A stretch of 64,000 bases of DNA from Rhodobacterales bacterium RIFCSPHIGHO2_02_FULL_62_130. GTDB lineage: Bacteria; Pseudomonadota; Alphaproteobacteria; Rhodobacterales; Rhodobacteraceae. Positions 34,015 through 43,258 of the stretch are shown in pieces. Position 1 is the first letter of the stretch, and each line of letters starts with the position of its first letter. A program made the position numbers and the translations under genes. Location of the stretch: positions 124,001-188,000 of the forward strand of contig MHZT01000001.1 of the NCBI GenBank assembly GCA_001828855.1. Direction: 5' to 3'. The notes under the pieces are model-generated. The model worked only from the letters and a program-made list of their open reading frames with translations, made no database searches and was not told the origin of the DNA.

Positions 34015-35088
34015 ATGGCCGATTTCGAGACGCAGATTCTGGAAAGCCAGAAACAGGTTGCCGCAGCGCAGGCCAAGATTTCCGAGGTAACAGGCCGGAT
34101 TGAGGCGGCGCGGGCCAAACTTGACGCGGGCGAGGCTGCTATCGACATCGAAAACGCGACGCTGGACGATGTGAACAAGCATACCGACGTGATGAACGCG
34201 AATATCGCGGAACTGATCATGGGTCTGGATGACGTGACTGCGGGGTTCTCGAAGGACTTCGACGAGATGCGCTCTAAGACCGGTATGGAAAGCTTTGTTG
34301 GAATTTTCTCCAATGCGAAATCGGAGTCGATGCGGCAGGAGCGGCTGCGGACGGCCTCGATTGATACGAAATTGCAGGATCTGATTGCCAAATCCGATGT
34401 GATTGTGCGGCTGTTGCAGGGCCAGCTTGATCTGCTGAACACGCAGAAAACGCGGGTCGAGGTGAATTTGGGCGACACGCTGACCGAACGAGAAACCACC
34501 GTTTCAGCGCTGGAATCCGTGCGGGCCGAGATCACCACGATGGACCCCAAGATCATCGAGCTGGAAAACAAGATCAGCGTCGAACAGGACGCCGCCGTGC
34601 GAACCAAGCTTGAAACCGATCTGGCGGGGCTGAACGCGCGCTACAATGCGCTTGTACAGGATGAGCAGGTGCAGCTTGCCAAAAGCCAAACCCTTGAACG
34701 GTATATCGAAAAGGGCAAGACTTGGGTCGATAGCCTGACCAATCAGGCCGCCACCCAGCTTGTGCTGATCAACAAGCTGCAGACGGATACCAAGCAGCGC
34801 GTGGTGCTGTATGATGCGCTGACCAGCAGCCTGAAAACCGCCCAGCAGCAGGACGTGGCCCACCGCATCAACGAAATCGGCGTGAAAACCGACCAAGAGG
34901 CGCAGGCCGCCATGGCTGCGATCGGCGCTGCTACCAATGACAAGATGGCCGACATGCTGGAAAGCCACGAGCAGCACATGGTCTTTGCGCGGCAGGTGCT
35001 GGAGCAAAAAGCCAAGGCCGACGAACGCTTTGCCCGCCGTTTTGCCAAGATCGTCGAAAAGCACGACAAGAACGCATACGGGGAATAG
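34015..35088 (+). CDS. Coiled-coil protein of unknown family (TelA-like in character)
   Basis: 357 residues from the ATG at 34015, with GGAGG upstream; the frame is open to 33928 through the palindrome and AT-rich leader, which is probably not coding. Almost entirely predicted helix/coiled coil: heptad-like stretches at about 1-60 (QILESQKQVAAAQAKISEV), 120-260 and 280-340. No signal peptide or membrane helix. The mix of long amphipathic helices and YIEKGKTWVDSL is loosely reminiscent of TelA/toxic-anion-resistance proteins, but I would not assign it. First gene of a packed seven-gene operon with an AAA+ ATPase and membrane proteins, so it may be an adaptor or the substrate of that ATPase. 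Confidence 0.8.
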   Translation: MADFETQILESQKQVAAAQAKISEVTGRIEAARAKLDAGEAAIDIENATLDDVNKHTDVMNANIAELIMGLDDVTAGFSKDFDEMRSKTGMESFVGIFSNAKSESMRQERLRTASIDTKLQDLIAKSDVIVRLLQGQLDLLNTQKTRVEVNLGDTLTERETTVSALESVRAEITTMDPKIIELENKISVEQDAAVRTKLETDLAGLNARYNALVQDEQVQLAKSQTLERYIEKGKTWVDSLTNQAATQLVLINKLQTDTKQRVVLYDALTSSLKTAQQQDVAHRINEIGVKTDQEAQAAMAAIGAATNDKMADMLESHEQHMVFARQVLEQKAKADERFARRFAKIVEKHDKNAYGE

Positions 35089-35091
35089 GCC

Positions 35092-36210
35092 GTGGCCGAT
35101 GTGAAGGACGCGCTGACCAGCGACCATATGGAGTTGTATGACACGCTGACGGCGCGGCGCTATTTTGCCAAGTTTGATCGCATCACCGCCCATCTGTTGC
35201 GGGTGGCGGGCGAGGTGGAATCCGAAGGCCGACTGACCCGGACCGAGGCGCGCACCTTGGGCCGCTATCTGACAGCGCTGGCAGCGACCTTTGATGCGTT
35301 AAGCCACAAATACCTGATGACGGGGCGGGCCGAAGGGTCTCCGCGCCTGACGTTTGACAGGCACGATTCCGGCTTTCCGGTGGCGCAGGAATTAATGGTG
35401 ATGGCGCTGGATGCGGCGCAGGTGGACAAGCATCTGGGCGGCATGGCCTCGGAAACCGAACTCAAGGACCGCATGGTGCGCCAGATCGTGCGGGATCTGG
35501 CCGTGCCGGTGCAGTTGCAATTCGCCCTGTCACAGCGGCTTTACTATGAATCACTGGCGGCGGGCGGGTTGTTCTGGGCGCGCAACGACCCCGATGCGCA
35601 ATGGATCGAGGACAAGGGTGACCGGCGGCATTATCTGGTGCATTGGGCGGTCTATGATGCCCAAGCCAACCTGCCGGTTGTCTACCTGATGGATGTCGAG
35701 GACAGCGGCAAGAAGCCCCTGCCGAACGATGATCGCCGCTGGCCTTTGGTGCAATCGCATCTGATGGCGCAATCCTTGGGCGGGCTGAAACTGCTGACCA
35801 TCGCCCAAGGTTTTGACAAAGACTTCCCCGAAACCCACCCGAAACGCTTGCGCCGGATCACGCTTGGCCCGATGCACAGCCACGATTTCACGCTGCAATC
35901 CGGCCCGATCAGTCAGGTTCTGGCCGATGCCCAGGCCCCCGATGGCGATGACTGGGCGATGGTCTGGACGGTCGAAGACCTGATCTCGGACCGCGAGGAA
36001 GAGGTGAAAGACGGCTGGTTTTCGACCGCGGAACGTCAGGTGTTCCGGCTTGATCCGTTTAACGGGGCCGATACCGGCGCCACCAAGACGGAACGCATGG
36101 TGATCCTGCCCGAGAGGCCCTATCAGGTTCTGGCAGAGCTTAACCCCGCCGGACTCCGCGATGTGCAGAAATTCGTGGTGGGGGAAGGCGGCCGGATCAT
36201 TCCGGCATAA
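35092..36210 (+). CDS. Soluble protein of unknown family, 372 aa, operon gene 2
   Basis: Starts with GTG 3 bp after the previous stop, preceded by GGGGAA. An N-terminal helical region (about 1-130) is followed by a mixed alpha/beta region with notable blocks HYLVHWAVYDAQANLPVVYLMDVEDSG, split here as read, and LGPMHSHDFTLQSG. No signal peptide, membrane helix, Walker or metal motif was seen. I do not recognise the family. The tight spacing on both sides argues that it works with the coiled-coil protein and ATPase. Confidence 0.78.
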   Translation: MADVKDALTSDHMELYDTLTARRYFAKFDRITAHLLRVAGEVESEGRLTRTEARTLGRYLTALAATFDALSHKYLMTGRAEGSPRLTFDRHDSGFPVAQELMVMALDAAQVDKHLGGMASETELKDRMVRQIVRDLAVPVQLQFALSQRLYYESLAAGGLFWARNDPDAQWIEDKGDRRHYLVHWAVYDAQANLPVVYLMDVEDSGKKPLPNDDRRWPLVQSHLMAQSLGGLKLLTIAQGFDKDFPETHPKRLRRITLGPMHSHDFTLQSGPISQVLADAQAPDGDDWAMVWTVEDLISDREEEVKDGWFSTAERQVFRLDPFNGADTGATKTERMVILPERPYQVLAELNPAGLRDVQKFVVGEGGRIIPA

Positions 36211-36225
36211 CCAAAGGATAAGACA

Positions 36226-36426
36226 ATGACGAAATGCCAGTTCTACCGGACCGAATTCAAGATCGAACGCGCCAACGCGCATTTTCCGGGGGCAAAGGAG
36301 TTTGCACCCAAGCGGGTTGCGGTGCCGTTTTGCGTCCACGCGGCCAGCATTGCGCCCAAGGCTTCGGGCAAGCCGTTGAATTGTGGGGGTGATCTGGCGA
36401 AATGCCCGATTGCCGACAAGCTGTAA
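36226..36426 (+). CDS. Small four-cysteine protein, operon gene 3
   Basis: 66 residues, AAGGA 10 nt upstream. Four Cys at positions 4, 36, 53 and 60, the last two in NCGGDLAKCPIADKL. The spacing could bind Zn or a cluster, but is not a standard zinc ribbon. No hydrophobic segment. Conserved position between gene 2 and the ATPase gene suggests a functional part of the system. Function unknown. Confidence 0.7.
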   Translation: MTKCQFYRTEFKIERANAHFPGAKEFAPKRVAVPFCVHAASIAPKASGKPLNCGGDLAKCPIADKL

Positions 36427-36435
36427 GAGGCCAAT

Positions 36436-38364
36436 ATGACCGGCGCGCGTGACACGATGGAACTTCGGGAAGACACGATCCGCGCGCAGTATGACGCGGC
36501 GCTTGGTCTGCTGACTGGCTTCGATCACGCGCCCCGTCTGGCCAAGGCGGTGGATGCGCCTGCGCCGGAACGCTCTGCCGGAATTGGCACGCGGCCAAGG
36601 TTTCGCTCGACGGTGCCGGGGATGGCGGCGCGGTCAACCGCACGTCCCGGCGGCGTTCGTCTGGTGGAGCGGGTCGAAGGTTTGGGTGATGGCCTGATTT
36701 CGCCCGCGCAGGCCTCGGCGCTGCATGCGTTGCGGCGAGGTCTGGCGATTTCGCTGGCGATGGGGGAAACCTTTGCCGCGCAATCGGGCTTGGCCGAGTT
36801 GAAAAAAGCCAATCTGGAAGGGCGCGTGCCAGACCTGCGACGGGCCGAGTTTACCGAGTTGCTGGCTGCCGAGGCGCTGCTGACGCTTTACACTTTTGCC
36901 AATGCCACCGCTTTTCTGTTGGCTCCGCAACTGGGGTCGCTGACCGTCGAGGTCGGCGCGGTGGACGAGGTTTTGACCGACAATGCGCCCCTCGCGCTGC
37001 AAGGTGCGCTGTGGGAGTTGGATCAGGACATCGGCCTGCTGGCCACCGATGAACCGCGTCTGACCGCCGTGATCGCCGCTTTTTGCGAGGCGCTGATGGC
37101 CCGCGTTGCCCTGCGCGCCGAAACCGCGCCGCGTCTGGGGGCCTTTACAGCCTCGTCGTGGAGGGTTGAGGCGGACAAACTGGCGATTTCCGGCTTCAAA
37201 CCCGCGCGCGCGGCCAAAGGTGGCGCGCTGACGATGCAATTCAAGAAGCCGACCGATGTTGTCGGCAACCACATCGCCAAATATCAAAGCCTGCGGCTTG
37301 CTAAAATGCTGATGGCCTATGATTTTGAACGTAAGCTGAACCCCTTTGCCGAATTGGGCGGGTTTATCTTTACCTTTATGGGTGATGGTAAACCCGGCAC
37401 CGGCAAGACCACGCTTATTCAAATGATGGCGGGGCTGTTGAACGAGTACTGCAAGATCGCGGGCTATCCTTTCCGCTACCAGAACTTTTCAATCGACCAG
37501 ATCGACAGCTATCAGGGCAAATCCGGGCAGAATGCCAAGGCTTTTATTGACTCGGTGATCGACCCGTCGGTGATCGGGTTTGGCACGATTGACGATATTG
37601 ACCAAGTGGCCGGAAAACGGGGGGATCGCCAATCCTCGGCAGGGCAGCAAGAGGTTACCGCGGTTTTTATGGGTGCTTTCGCCGGTGCTAATACTGTGGT
37701 GCGCGGAAATTGCACCTTTGGCATGTTCTCGAATTACCCTGAAAACGTCGATGACGCGCTGCGGCAGCGGGCTGGCGCGCGCTTTCTCGTCGATGGTCCG
37801 CAAAGCCGCGAGGATTATATCGATATTCTTGCGCTGTTGTTGGGCAAGAACCACGGTATTCCCTTGGGCGACCATGACCTGTTCGCCGCGCAGGAAATCA
37901 AGCGCGCGGTGGCTGCCAGCTTTGAAGGCTATGCCAAGCCGCATGAAGACGGGCTTTTGAAAGTCTGGGACCAGGTGTCGCGCGATTTGGGGTCTTTGGA
38001 TACTCTGGCCAAACTGGGGGCGTATCTGAAAGCAATTCAGCAGGCGGATGAACGTTTTACGGGCCGCGCAATCAAGAACATCACCGATGCCGTAAAGGTG
38101 CGGGCGATGGATTTCGAATTGCCGGATGAATGGATGGAAAATCCGGATCTGTTCCTGTTCAAACCCTATGATGACAAGTTGGCGATGATCAAAGGGCTGA
38201 TGCAACCGATCACGGTTGAAATGGTCATTCAGGAAATCAACCGCTACGCCGATAGTGAATTCCGCTATGCCGACAAATCGGATGAAGTCGCCATCGAAAC
38301 CGCTGTCCGCGATATGCGGCGGATGGAGGAGGCGAAACGGCGCTATCTGGAGGGGCGGGGATGA
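36436..38364 (+). CDS. Divergent AAA+ ATPase, operon gene 4
   Basis: 642 residues. The N-terminal half (about 1-290) is helical and unrecognised; the AAA+ core lies at about 300-520. Walker A is GKPGTGKTT (about 317-325), Walker B region IGFGTIDDIDQVAGKR has Asp-Asp where Asp-Glu is usual, sensor 1/second region of homology reads FGMFSNYPENVDDALRQRAGARF with Asn and candidate Arg fingers. The C-terminal helical lid includes DALLKVW-like and TGRAIKNITDAVK. Looks like a classic-clade remodelling ATPase, but no peptidase or membrane part is fused. The stop overlaps the next start (ATGA). Inference: uses ATP to remodel or load a partner encoded in the operon. Confidence 0.88.
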   Translation: MTGARDTMELREDTIRAQYDAALGLLTGFDHAPRLAKAVDAPAPERSAGIGTRPRFRSTVPGMAARSTARPGGVRLVERVEGLGDGLISPAQASALHALRRGLAISLAMGETFAAQSGLAELKKANLEGRVPDLRRAEFTELLAAEALLTLYTFANATAFLLAPQLGSLTVEVGAVDEVLTDNAPLALQGALWELDQDIGLLATDEPRLTAVIAAFCEALMARVALRAETAPRLGAFTASSWRVEADKLAISGFKPARAAKGGALTMQFKKPTDVVGNHIAKYQSLRLAKMLMAYDFERKLNPFAELGGFIFTFMGDGKPGTGKTTLIQMMAGLLNEYCKIAGYPFRYQNFSIDQIDSYQGKSGQNAKAFIDSVIDPSVIGFGTIDDIDQVAGKRGDRQSSAGQQEVTAVFMGAFAGANTVVRGNCTFGMFSNYPENVDDALRQRAGARFLVDGPQSREDYIDILALLLGKNHGIPLGDHDLFAAQEIKRAVAASFEGYAKPHEDGLLKVWDQVSRDLGSLDTLAKLGAYLKAIQQADERFTGRAIKNITDAVKVRAMDFELPDEWMENPDLFLFKPYDDKLAMIKGLMQPITVEMVIQEINRYADSEFRYADKSDEVAIETAVRDMRRMEEAKRRYLEGRG

Positions 38365-39710
38365 AGCGCCTGATCGAAAAGGGCCTGATGTTCGGCAATC
38401 TGGTCGAGGTGTCATCTCCGCAACTTGTGGAACGCTATAACCGTGCGCTGAAACATCTGACAGGCAAGCAGACTGCGTTAAAAGATTTCCACATCGACAT
38501 CTCGGGTTATTCCCCCGAGATCGGCGACGAATTGCAAGACGACCTTTATTTGAATCCGAACGGTTGCAACCGCCAATTCATCCTGCTGACCACCAGCCAG
38601 AAATCGGCGCCTTTGCTGAACATGAAATTCTCCACCTCGCGCGGGATCTTGCAGCAGTTCATCGAAAAGAACGAAAGCCAGCTTTTCGCCCTGACCGCCC
38701 GTGATGCGGTGGCAGGGGAATTGCAGAACTCGGTTTACGAAGTGTCCAGCCCCGCCAAGCTTTTGGAAATCCGCCAGATTACTGTCGAGGCTGATACAAT
38801 CGGCGGTCATGTGGCCGATGCCGATAAATTGGCCAGTTTGATCGACCGCTTTCGCAGCGAACAGGATGGTTGGCGGGATGATGTCCTGATTGCCGAGATG
38901 ATCGAGCTTGCGAAAAAGACCGGCGATGTGACGCGGGTGCCGATCTCGCTGCCCGCCATGACCTTCCAGCAGCCCAGTTTCTGGACCAGCCATTTCGGCG
39001 GGCTGTATGTTTTTCGGGGGGTGAAATTTCCCGGTGTGATTGCGTCCCTGCCGCGCGACAGCCTTGGTGTGATGCCGATCTCACCCGTGATGGATATCGG
39101 CCAGCGCAACGAGATTGCCGACTGGCTGGAGCGGAACGGGCTGGTCGAACCCATCGTGCAAGCGCGCGGGATGGATGCGGCGGGGGTGTTGCGGCAAAAG
39201 ATGGATTTCATTCTGGTCGAAGCGGCGGATGCCCTTGGGCTTGAAATCGGTGATGCGCGGCGGACCGAATTGCGAAAGATCGCTTACCGCTTGGGCGACA
39301 GTCTGCCGGATGAATTTCTGGGGCTGGCCGCGCTGTTGCGTTGGGTCGAAGGGGCGGGGGACTGGCCGCGCATAACCTCGGAACACCGCGCATATTTCTA
39401 CACGCTGCGGGCGGCGGCGGGGCCGGATCGTGATCTGGTGAACATGCTGTTGTCTGAGCTGGCCCCGATGGATGTGCGGCAAATGTTCATTGTTCACAAA
39501 GAGTTATTCTATTCGCACTATGCGGCGTGGTCGGACCGCAAGCGTAAATATGTGGCGGACTTTCTAGAGCGGGAATACAAGGTTGATGCCCAAGGCGCGC
39601 GTGAAGCGCTGTTCGGGCCAGAGCCGTCGATGGATGTGAGGGCGCAATCGCCCAAGCCAACCCGCGATCTGGTGGGGCCCTGGGGTGCGGTGGTAGGGGG
39701 GCGGACATGA
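38361..39710 (+). CDS. Protein of unknown family, 449 aa, operon gene 5
   Basis: Starts within the ATPase stop (ATGA overlap) and ends overlapping the next gene the same way, so its translation is tied to both. Mixed alpha/beta, no signal peptide, no transmembrane helix, no nucleotide motif. Landmarks: FHIDISGYSPEIGDEL (about 42-57), FWTSHFGGLYVFRGVKFPGV (about 211-230), and a charged helical C-terminal half ending in a Pro/Gly-rich tail. I think such proteins sit beside this ATPase in other Rhodobacteraceae, but that is from memory and unchecked. Confidence 0.78.
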   Translation: MKRLIEKGLMFGNLVEVSSPQLVERYNRALKHLTGKQTALKDFHIDISGYSPEIGDELQDDLYLNPNGCNRQFILLTTSQKSAPLLNMKFSTSRGILQQFIEKNESQLFALTARDAVAGELQNSVYEVSSPAKLLEIRQITVEADTIGGHVADADKLASLIDRFRSEQDGWRDDVLIAEMIELAKKTGDVTRVPISLPAMTFQQPSFWTSHFGGLYVFRGVKFPGVIASLPRDSLGVMPISPVMDIGQRNEIADWLERNGLVEPIVQARGMDAAGVLRQKMDFILVEAADALGLEIGDARRTELRKIAYRLGDSLPDEFLGLAALLRWVEGAGDWPRITSEHRAYFYTLRAAAGPDRDLVNMLLSELAPMDVRQMFIVHKELFYSHYAAWSDRKRKYVADFLEREYKVDAQGAREALFGPEPSMDVRAQSPKPTRDLVGPWGAVVGGRT

Positions 39711-39973
39711 TTGCGATCATTCGGCTGGCAGTGTTCGGGTTTATGGCCATGACCGTGGTTTACGTGCTGGTGTCGATCTATTCAGGCTCGGTGCGGCGCG
39801 AAAAGCTGGAAAAGAAATTCGACGCGGGCGGTGTCGAAGGCGACCGGGATGAGTATATCAAGGCGGGAATGGACGCCTATCGGCACGGGCTTCGGCATCG
39901 GCTGATCTGGTTAGTCTATATCATCCCGACCGTCGTTGTTGCGGTGACGGTCTATCTTGTGAACTATCAGTAG
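39707..39973 (+). CDS. Small two-helix membrane protein, operon gene 6
   Basis: 88 residues: hydrophobic helices at about 3-25 and 66-86, joined by a charged loop of about 40 residues (RREKLEKKFDAGG...). The topology would place the loop in the cytoplasm or periplasm as a hairpin. Overlaps gene 5 by 4 bp and is followed 9 bp later by gene 7. Probably anchors the complex at the inner membrane. Confidence 0.75.
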   Translation: MIAIIRLAVFGFMAMTVVYVLVSIYSGSVRREKLEKKFDAGGVEGDRDEYIKAGMDAYRHGLRHRLIWLVYIIPTVVVAVTVYLVNYQ

Positions 39974-39982
39974 GGGCTGCCG

Positions 39983-40660
39983 ATGTGGAAATTTCTCAAA
40001 CGGACCTTTCAGATCATGGTCCTGCTGTTTGTGGCGGGTTTCCTGCATTACACGCTGCCGCAGCATGATATTGTAAGGATTACAAACACCTACAACCGCC
40101 TGACCACGGTTGGAACCGAAAATGCCTGGGCCTATGCCTCGCCGGATACCGGCACGGCGGAATCCAGCACGACCCGCGACATCCGCTTTATCGATGCGAC
40201 CTATGCCGACGGATCGGTGATTGTCTATCGCAATGAGGATACCGGCTGGGTCTGGCCGCCCTATTTCAAATATGACAGCAGCAATTTGCAGGCCGAGGCG
40301 GGCAATCTGAAATCGACGGAAGCCGCGCCGAAATGGGTGTCGGTGACGCATTACGGCTGGCGGTTCCCGTTCCTGTCGATCTACCCGAATGCCGTTTCGG
40401 TGAAAGAGGTCGCGGGGCCGGATGTGCAGATCATCCCATACGTGAATATCGTGGTGCTGATCGCGTTGGCCTTTGGTCTGTTCATGCTGCGCCGGATGTG
40501 GCTGCAATTCCTTGAGCGCGTGATCGAACCCGCCGCCGCCGAGGTGGGCGAGACATGGGACGGGGTTGAGGCACAGGCAGGTGCTGCTGCAGGGCGCGCC
40601 AAGGGCGTGTTCGGGCGCATTGGTGCTTGGTTGGGAACGTGGCGCAAACCGAAACGTTGA
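39983..40660 (+). CDS. DUF1523-like membrane protein, operon gene 7
   Basis: 225 residues. N-terminal transmembrane helix (about 8-25), an extracytoplasmic region with HDIVRITNTYNR and FIDATYADGSVIVYRNEDTGWVWPPYFK, typical of DUF1523 proteins as I recall them, then a second helix (about 153-172) and a cytoplasmic amphipathic tail rich in Ala/Gly/Arg. Family function unknown. Last gene of the operon; a GC-rich hairpin follows its stop at once. Confidence 0.78.
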   Translation: MWKFLKRTFQIMVLLFVAGFLHYTLPQHDIVRITNTYNRLTTVGTENAWAYASPDTGTAESSTTRDIRFIDATYADGSVIVYRNEDTGWVWPPYFKYDSSNLQAEAGNLKSTEAAPKWVSVTHYGWRFPFLSIYPNAVSVKEVAGPDVQIIPYVNIVVLIALAFGLFMLRRMWLQFLERVIEPAAAEVGETWDGVEAQAGAAAGRAKGVFGRIGAWLGTWRKPKR

Positions 40661-40663
40661 GCG

Positions 40664-40686
40664 GTGGGGCGCAGTCAGCGCCCCAC
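40664..40686. terminator. GC-rich hairpin between convergent operon gene 7 and pheT
   Basis: Perfect 9-bp stem GTGGGGCGC-agtca-GCGCCCCAC in the 34-bp gap between the two stop codons. U-tracts are weak on both sides, so termination efficiency is uncertain. Confidence 0.6.
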
Positions 40687-40694
40687 GCCAAGCT

Positions 40695-43103
40695 TTAACC
40701 GCGCAGCGTGCCGCCGGTGGCTTTGCTGACCTTTTCGATGATCTTGGCAGAAACCGCCTCGATATCGGCTTCGGTCAGGGTCTTGTCGGTGGGCTGAAGG
40801 CGCACGGTCAGGGCGATGGACTTTTTGCCCGCGCCCATCTGGGCCTCTGCCTTTTCGCCGGTGAACTGGTCGAAGACGCGCACAGACTCGATCAGGGTCT
40901 TGTCGGCCCCGGTGGCCGCGTTCACGGCGGTCAAAGCCTCGACGCCCTTGTCGACGACAAAAGCGAAATCGCGGTCAACCGCCTGAAGATCAGAAAGCAC
41001 CAAGGCGGGCTTGGTCGGGGTTTTCACCTTGGGCAGCGGCACATTGGCGACAAGGATGGTGAAGGCCACGGCAGGGCCTTTGACATCCATCGCAGCCAGA
41101 ATCCGCGGATGCACCTCGCCGAAAGTCGCCATGACGTTGGGGCCAAGCCCGATCACACCCGACCGCCCCGGATGCCACCAAGCGGCGGCTTTGCGGCTGA
41201 TCTGCACGCGGGCCGGCGCGCCGATGGCGGCTAGCACCGCCTCGGCATCGGCCTTGGCGTCATAGAGATCAACCATGCGGCGTGATCCATGCGGATCGCG
41301 GGCCGCCGATGCGCCGATCAGAAGGCCAGCAGCCTGCAAGTGCTGCTCGCCCGGTTCGCCGCCTTGGAAGGCAGGACCAACCTCGAAAAGCGCCATGTCT
41401 GCAAAACCGCGCGCCTGATTGCGGGCAGCGGCGCGCAGCAGGCCGGGCAGCAGATCGGGGCGCAGGTGGGTCATCTCGGACGAGATCGGGTTATCAACCT
41501 TTACCGCATCCGTCCCGCCACCGAACAGAGTGGCCGCTGCGGAATCGATAAAGCTGTAGGTGACACATTCATTATACCCCAGAGCCGCGATGGTGCGGCG
41601 GGCGGTGCGTTCGCGCACCTGCAGGGGTGTCAGGATCGGGCGCGGCACACCGGCCACTGCGCGGGGCAGGGGTTTGCCCTGCAATTGCGTCAGCGAGGCG
41701 ATGCGGGCGACTTCCTCGACCAGATCGGCCTCGCCCAGCACATCGGGACGCCACGACGGCGGGGTGGCCATATCGCCGTTCAGCGTGAACCCCAGCGCCT
41801 CAAGCGTCAGGCGCTGTTCGGCTTCGGGGATGTCCATGCCGACAAGGCTGATGACGCGGGCCGGATCAAGGCGATAGGCGCGGCTTGTATCCACCGGCGC
41901 ACCGTCTTGCGCCAGATCCGAGGCCTCTCCGCCGCAGAGATCAAGGATCATCTGCGTCGCAAGGTCCAGACCCGGTAGGGTGAAGGCCGGATCAACGCCG
42001 CGTTCGAACCGATAGCGCGCATCCGAGTTGATCTTCAGCGCGCGGCCCGTGGTGGCGGTGGTGATCGGGTCCCACCAAGCGGATTCAAGGAACACATCGG
42101 TGGTTTCAGGCGTGCAGCCGGAAACCTCGCCGCCCATGATACCGGCAAGGGATTCCACGCCGGCATCATCGGAAATGGCGATCTGTCCGGCGCGCAGGGT
42201 GTAGGTCTTGCCATCAAGCGCGGCAAATTCCTCGCCTCCGGCAGCGGCATGAATCTGCAGCTTGCCTTTGACCTTGGCCGCGTCAAAGACATGCAGCGGG
42301 CGGTTGAGGCCGAATGTGAAATAGTTGGTAATGTCGACCAGCGCCGAGATCGGGCGCAAGCCGATCGCCTTCAGCCGCGCTTGCAACCAGTCGGGCGAAG
42401 GGCCGTTGGTCACGCCGCGAATGGTGCGACCTGCGAAATGCGGGCAGGCCTTGGCTTTGGTGTCTGCTGCGATTTCCACCTGCACAGGGCTGGCGAAACC
42501 GCCCTTGATCACAGGGATCGGCAGCGGTTTCAGCGTGCCAAGCCCGCGCGCAGCCAGATCGCGCGCAACCCCGCGCACGCCAAGCGCATCGGGGCGGTTC
42601 GGGGTGATCTTGATATGGATCATCGGATCAACGGCGGCAGGGCGGTTGACCGCCAGCCAGTCGATGAACTTCTGACCAACCTCACCCGAAGGCAGTTCGA
42701 TGATGCCGTTGTGTTCGTCCGACAGCTCCAACTCGCGTTCCGAGGCCATCATGCCGTGACTTTCAACGCCACGGATCTTGCCCACGCCCAAGGTCACATC
42801 GATGCCCGGCACATAATCACCCGGTTTGCACAAAACCACGGTGATGCCCTCACGCGCGTTGGGCGCGCCGCAGACGATCTGCTTTTCGCCCTCATCCGTC
42901 AGCACACGACAGACCCGCAGCTTGTCGGCATCTGGGTGCTTTTCGGCATGCACAACCTTGGCCAGCGTAAACGGAGCCAGACGCGCTGCGGGGTTCACAA
43001 CCTCTTCCACCTCCAGCCCCAAATCGGTGAGGGCGTAAAGGATGTCGTCCAGCGAGGACGTGGTTTCAAGGTGATCTTTCAACCATGACAGGGTGAATTT
43101 CAT
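40695..43103 (-). CDS. pheT: Phenylalanine--tRNA ligase beta subunit
   Basis: 802 residues, full length. With PheS it forms the alpha2beta2 enzyme charging tRNA-Phe. N-terminal tRNA-binding EMAP-like domain (HPDADKLRVC, VCGAPNAREG, GVESHGMMASERELELSDEH), B3/B4 editing domain, B5 (RPDVLGEADLVEEVARI), and the C-terminal FDX-ACB anticodon-binding domain (FQFTGEKAEAQ-like, AIALTVRLQPTDKTLTEADIE as two blocks). Separated from pheS by an unusually long 333-bp gap. Confidence 0.97.
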   Translation of the reverse strand: MKFTLSWLKDHLETTSSLDDILYALTDLGLEVEEVVNPAARLAPFTLAKVVHAEKHPDADKLRVCRVLTDEGEKQIVCGAPNAREGITVVLCKPGDYVPGIDVTLGVGKIRGVESHGMMASERELELSDEHNGIIELPSGEVGQKFIDWLAVNRPAAVDPMIHIKITPNRPDALGVRGVARDLAARGLGTLKPLPIPVIKGGFASPVQVEIAADTKAKACPHFAGRTIRGVTNGPSPDWLQARLKAIGLRPISALVDITNYFTFGLNRPLHVFDAAKVKGKLQIHAAAGGEEFAALDGKTYTLRAGQIAISDDAGVESLAGIMGGEVSGCTPETTDVFLESAWWDPITTATTGRALKINSDARYRFERGVDPAFTLPGLDLATQMILDLCGGEASDLAQDGAPVDTSRAYRLDPARVISLVGMDIPEAEQRLTLEALGFTLNGDMATPPSWRPDVLGEADLVEEVARIASLTQLQGKPLPRAVAGVPRPILTPLQVRERTARRTIAALGYNECVTYSFIDSAAATLFGGGTDAVKVDNPISSEMTHLRPDLLPGLLRAAARNQARGFADMALFEVGPAFQGGEPGEQHLQAAGLLIGASAARDPHGSRRMVDLYDAKADAEAVLAAIGAPARVQISRKAAAWWHPGRSGVIGLGPNVMATFGEVHPRILAAMDVKGPAVAFTILVANVPLPKVKTPTKPALVLSDLQAVDRDFAFVVDKGVEALTAVNAATGADKTLIESVRVFDQFTGEKAEAQMGAGKKSIALTVRLQPTDKTLTEADIEAVSAKIIEKVSKATGGTLRG

Positions 43104-43258
43104 CTGGCAGCCCCTTGGGATATATCGGTTCGGGAATTAGCGTAAATGGCGGCAAAGGGGAAGCGGGGGCAGGGCGTTTCCGTTCGGGAAACGGCCTGTC
43201 TCGGGATCACTTGAAGAATTGCCACAATCTGCGGAAATGGATGGTGTAGACGGGGCGC

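Noticed and set aside
34015-35088. Firm assignment as tellurite-resistance TelA
   Set aside because: Resemblance is limited to general coiled-coil character; motif order does not match well enough without a profile search.
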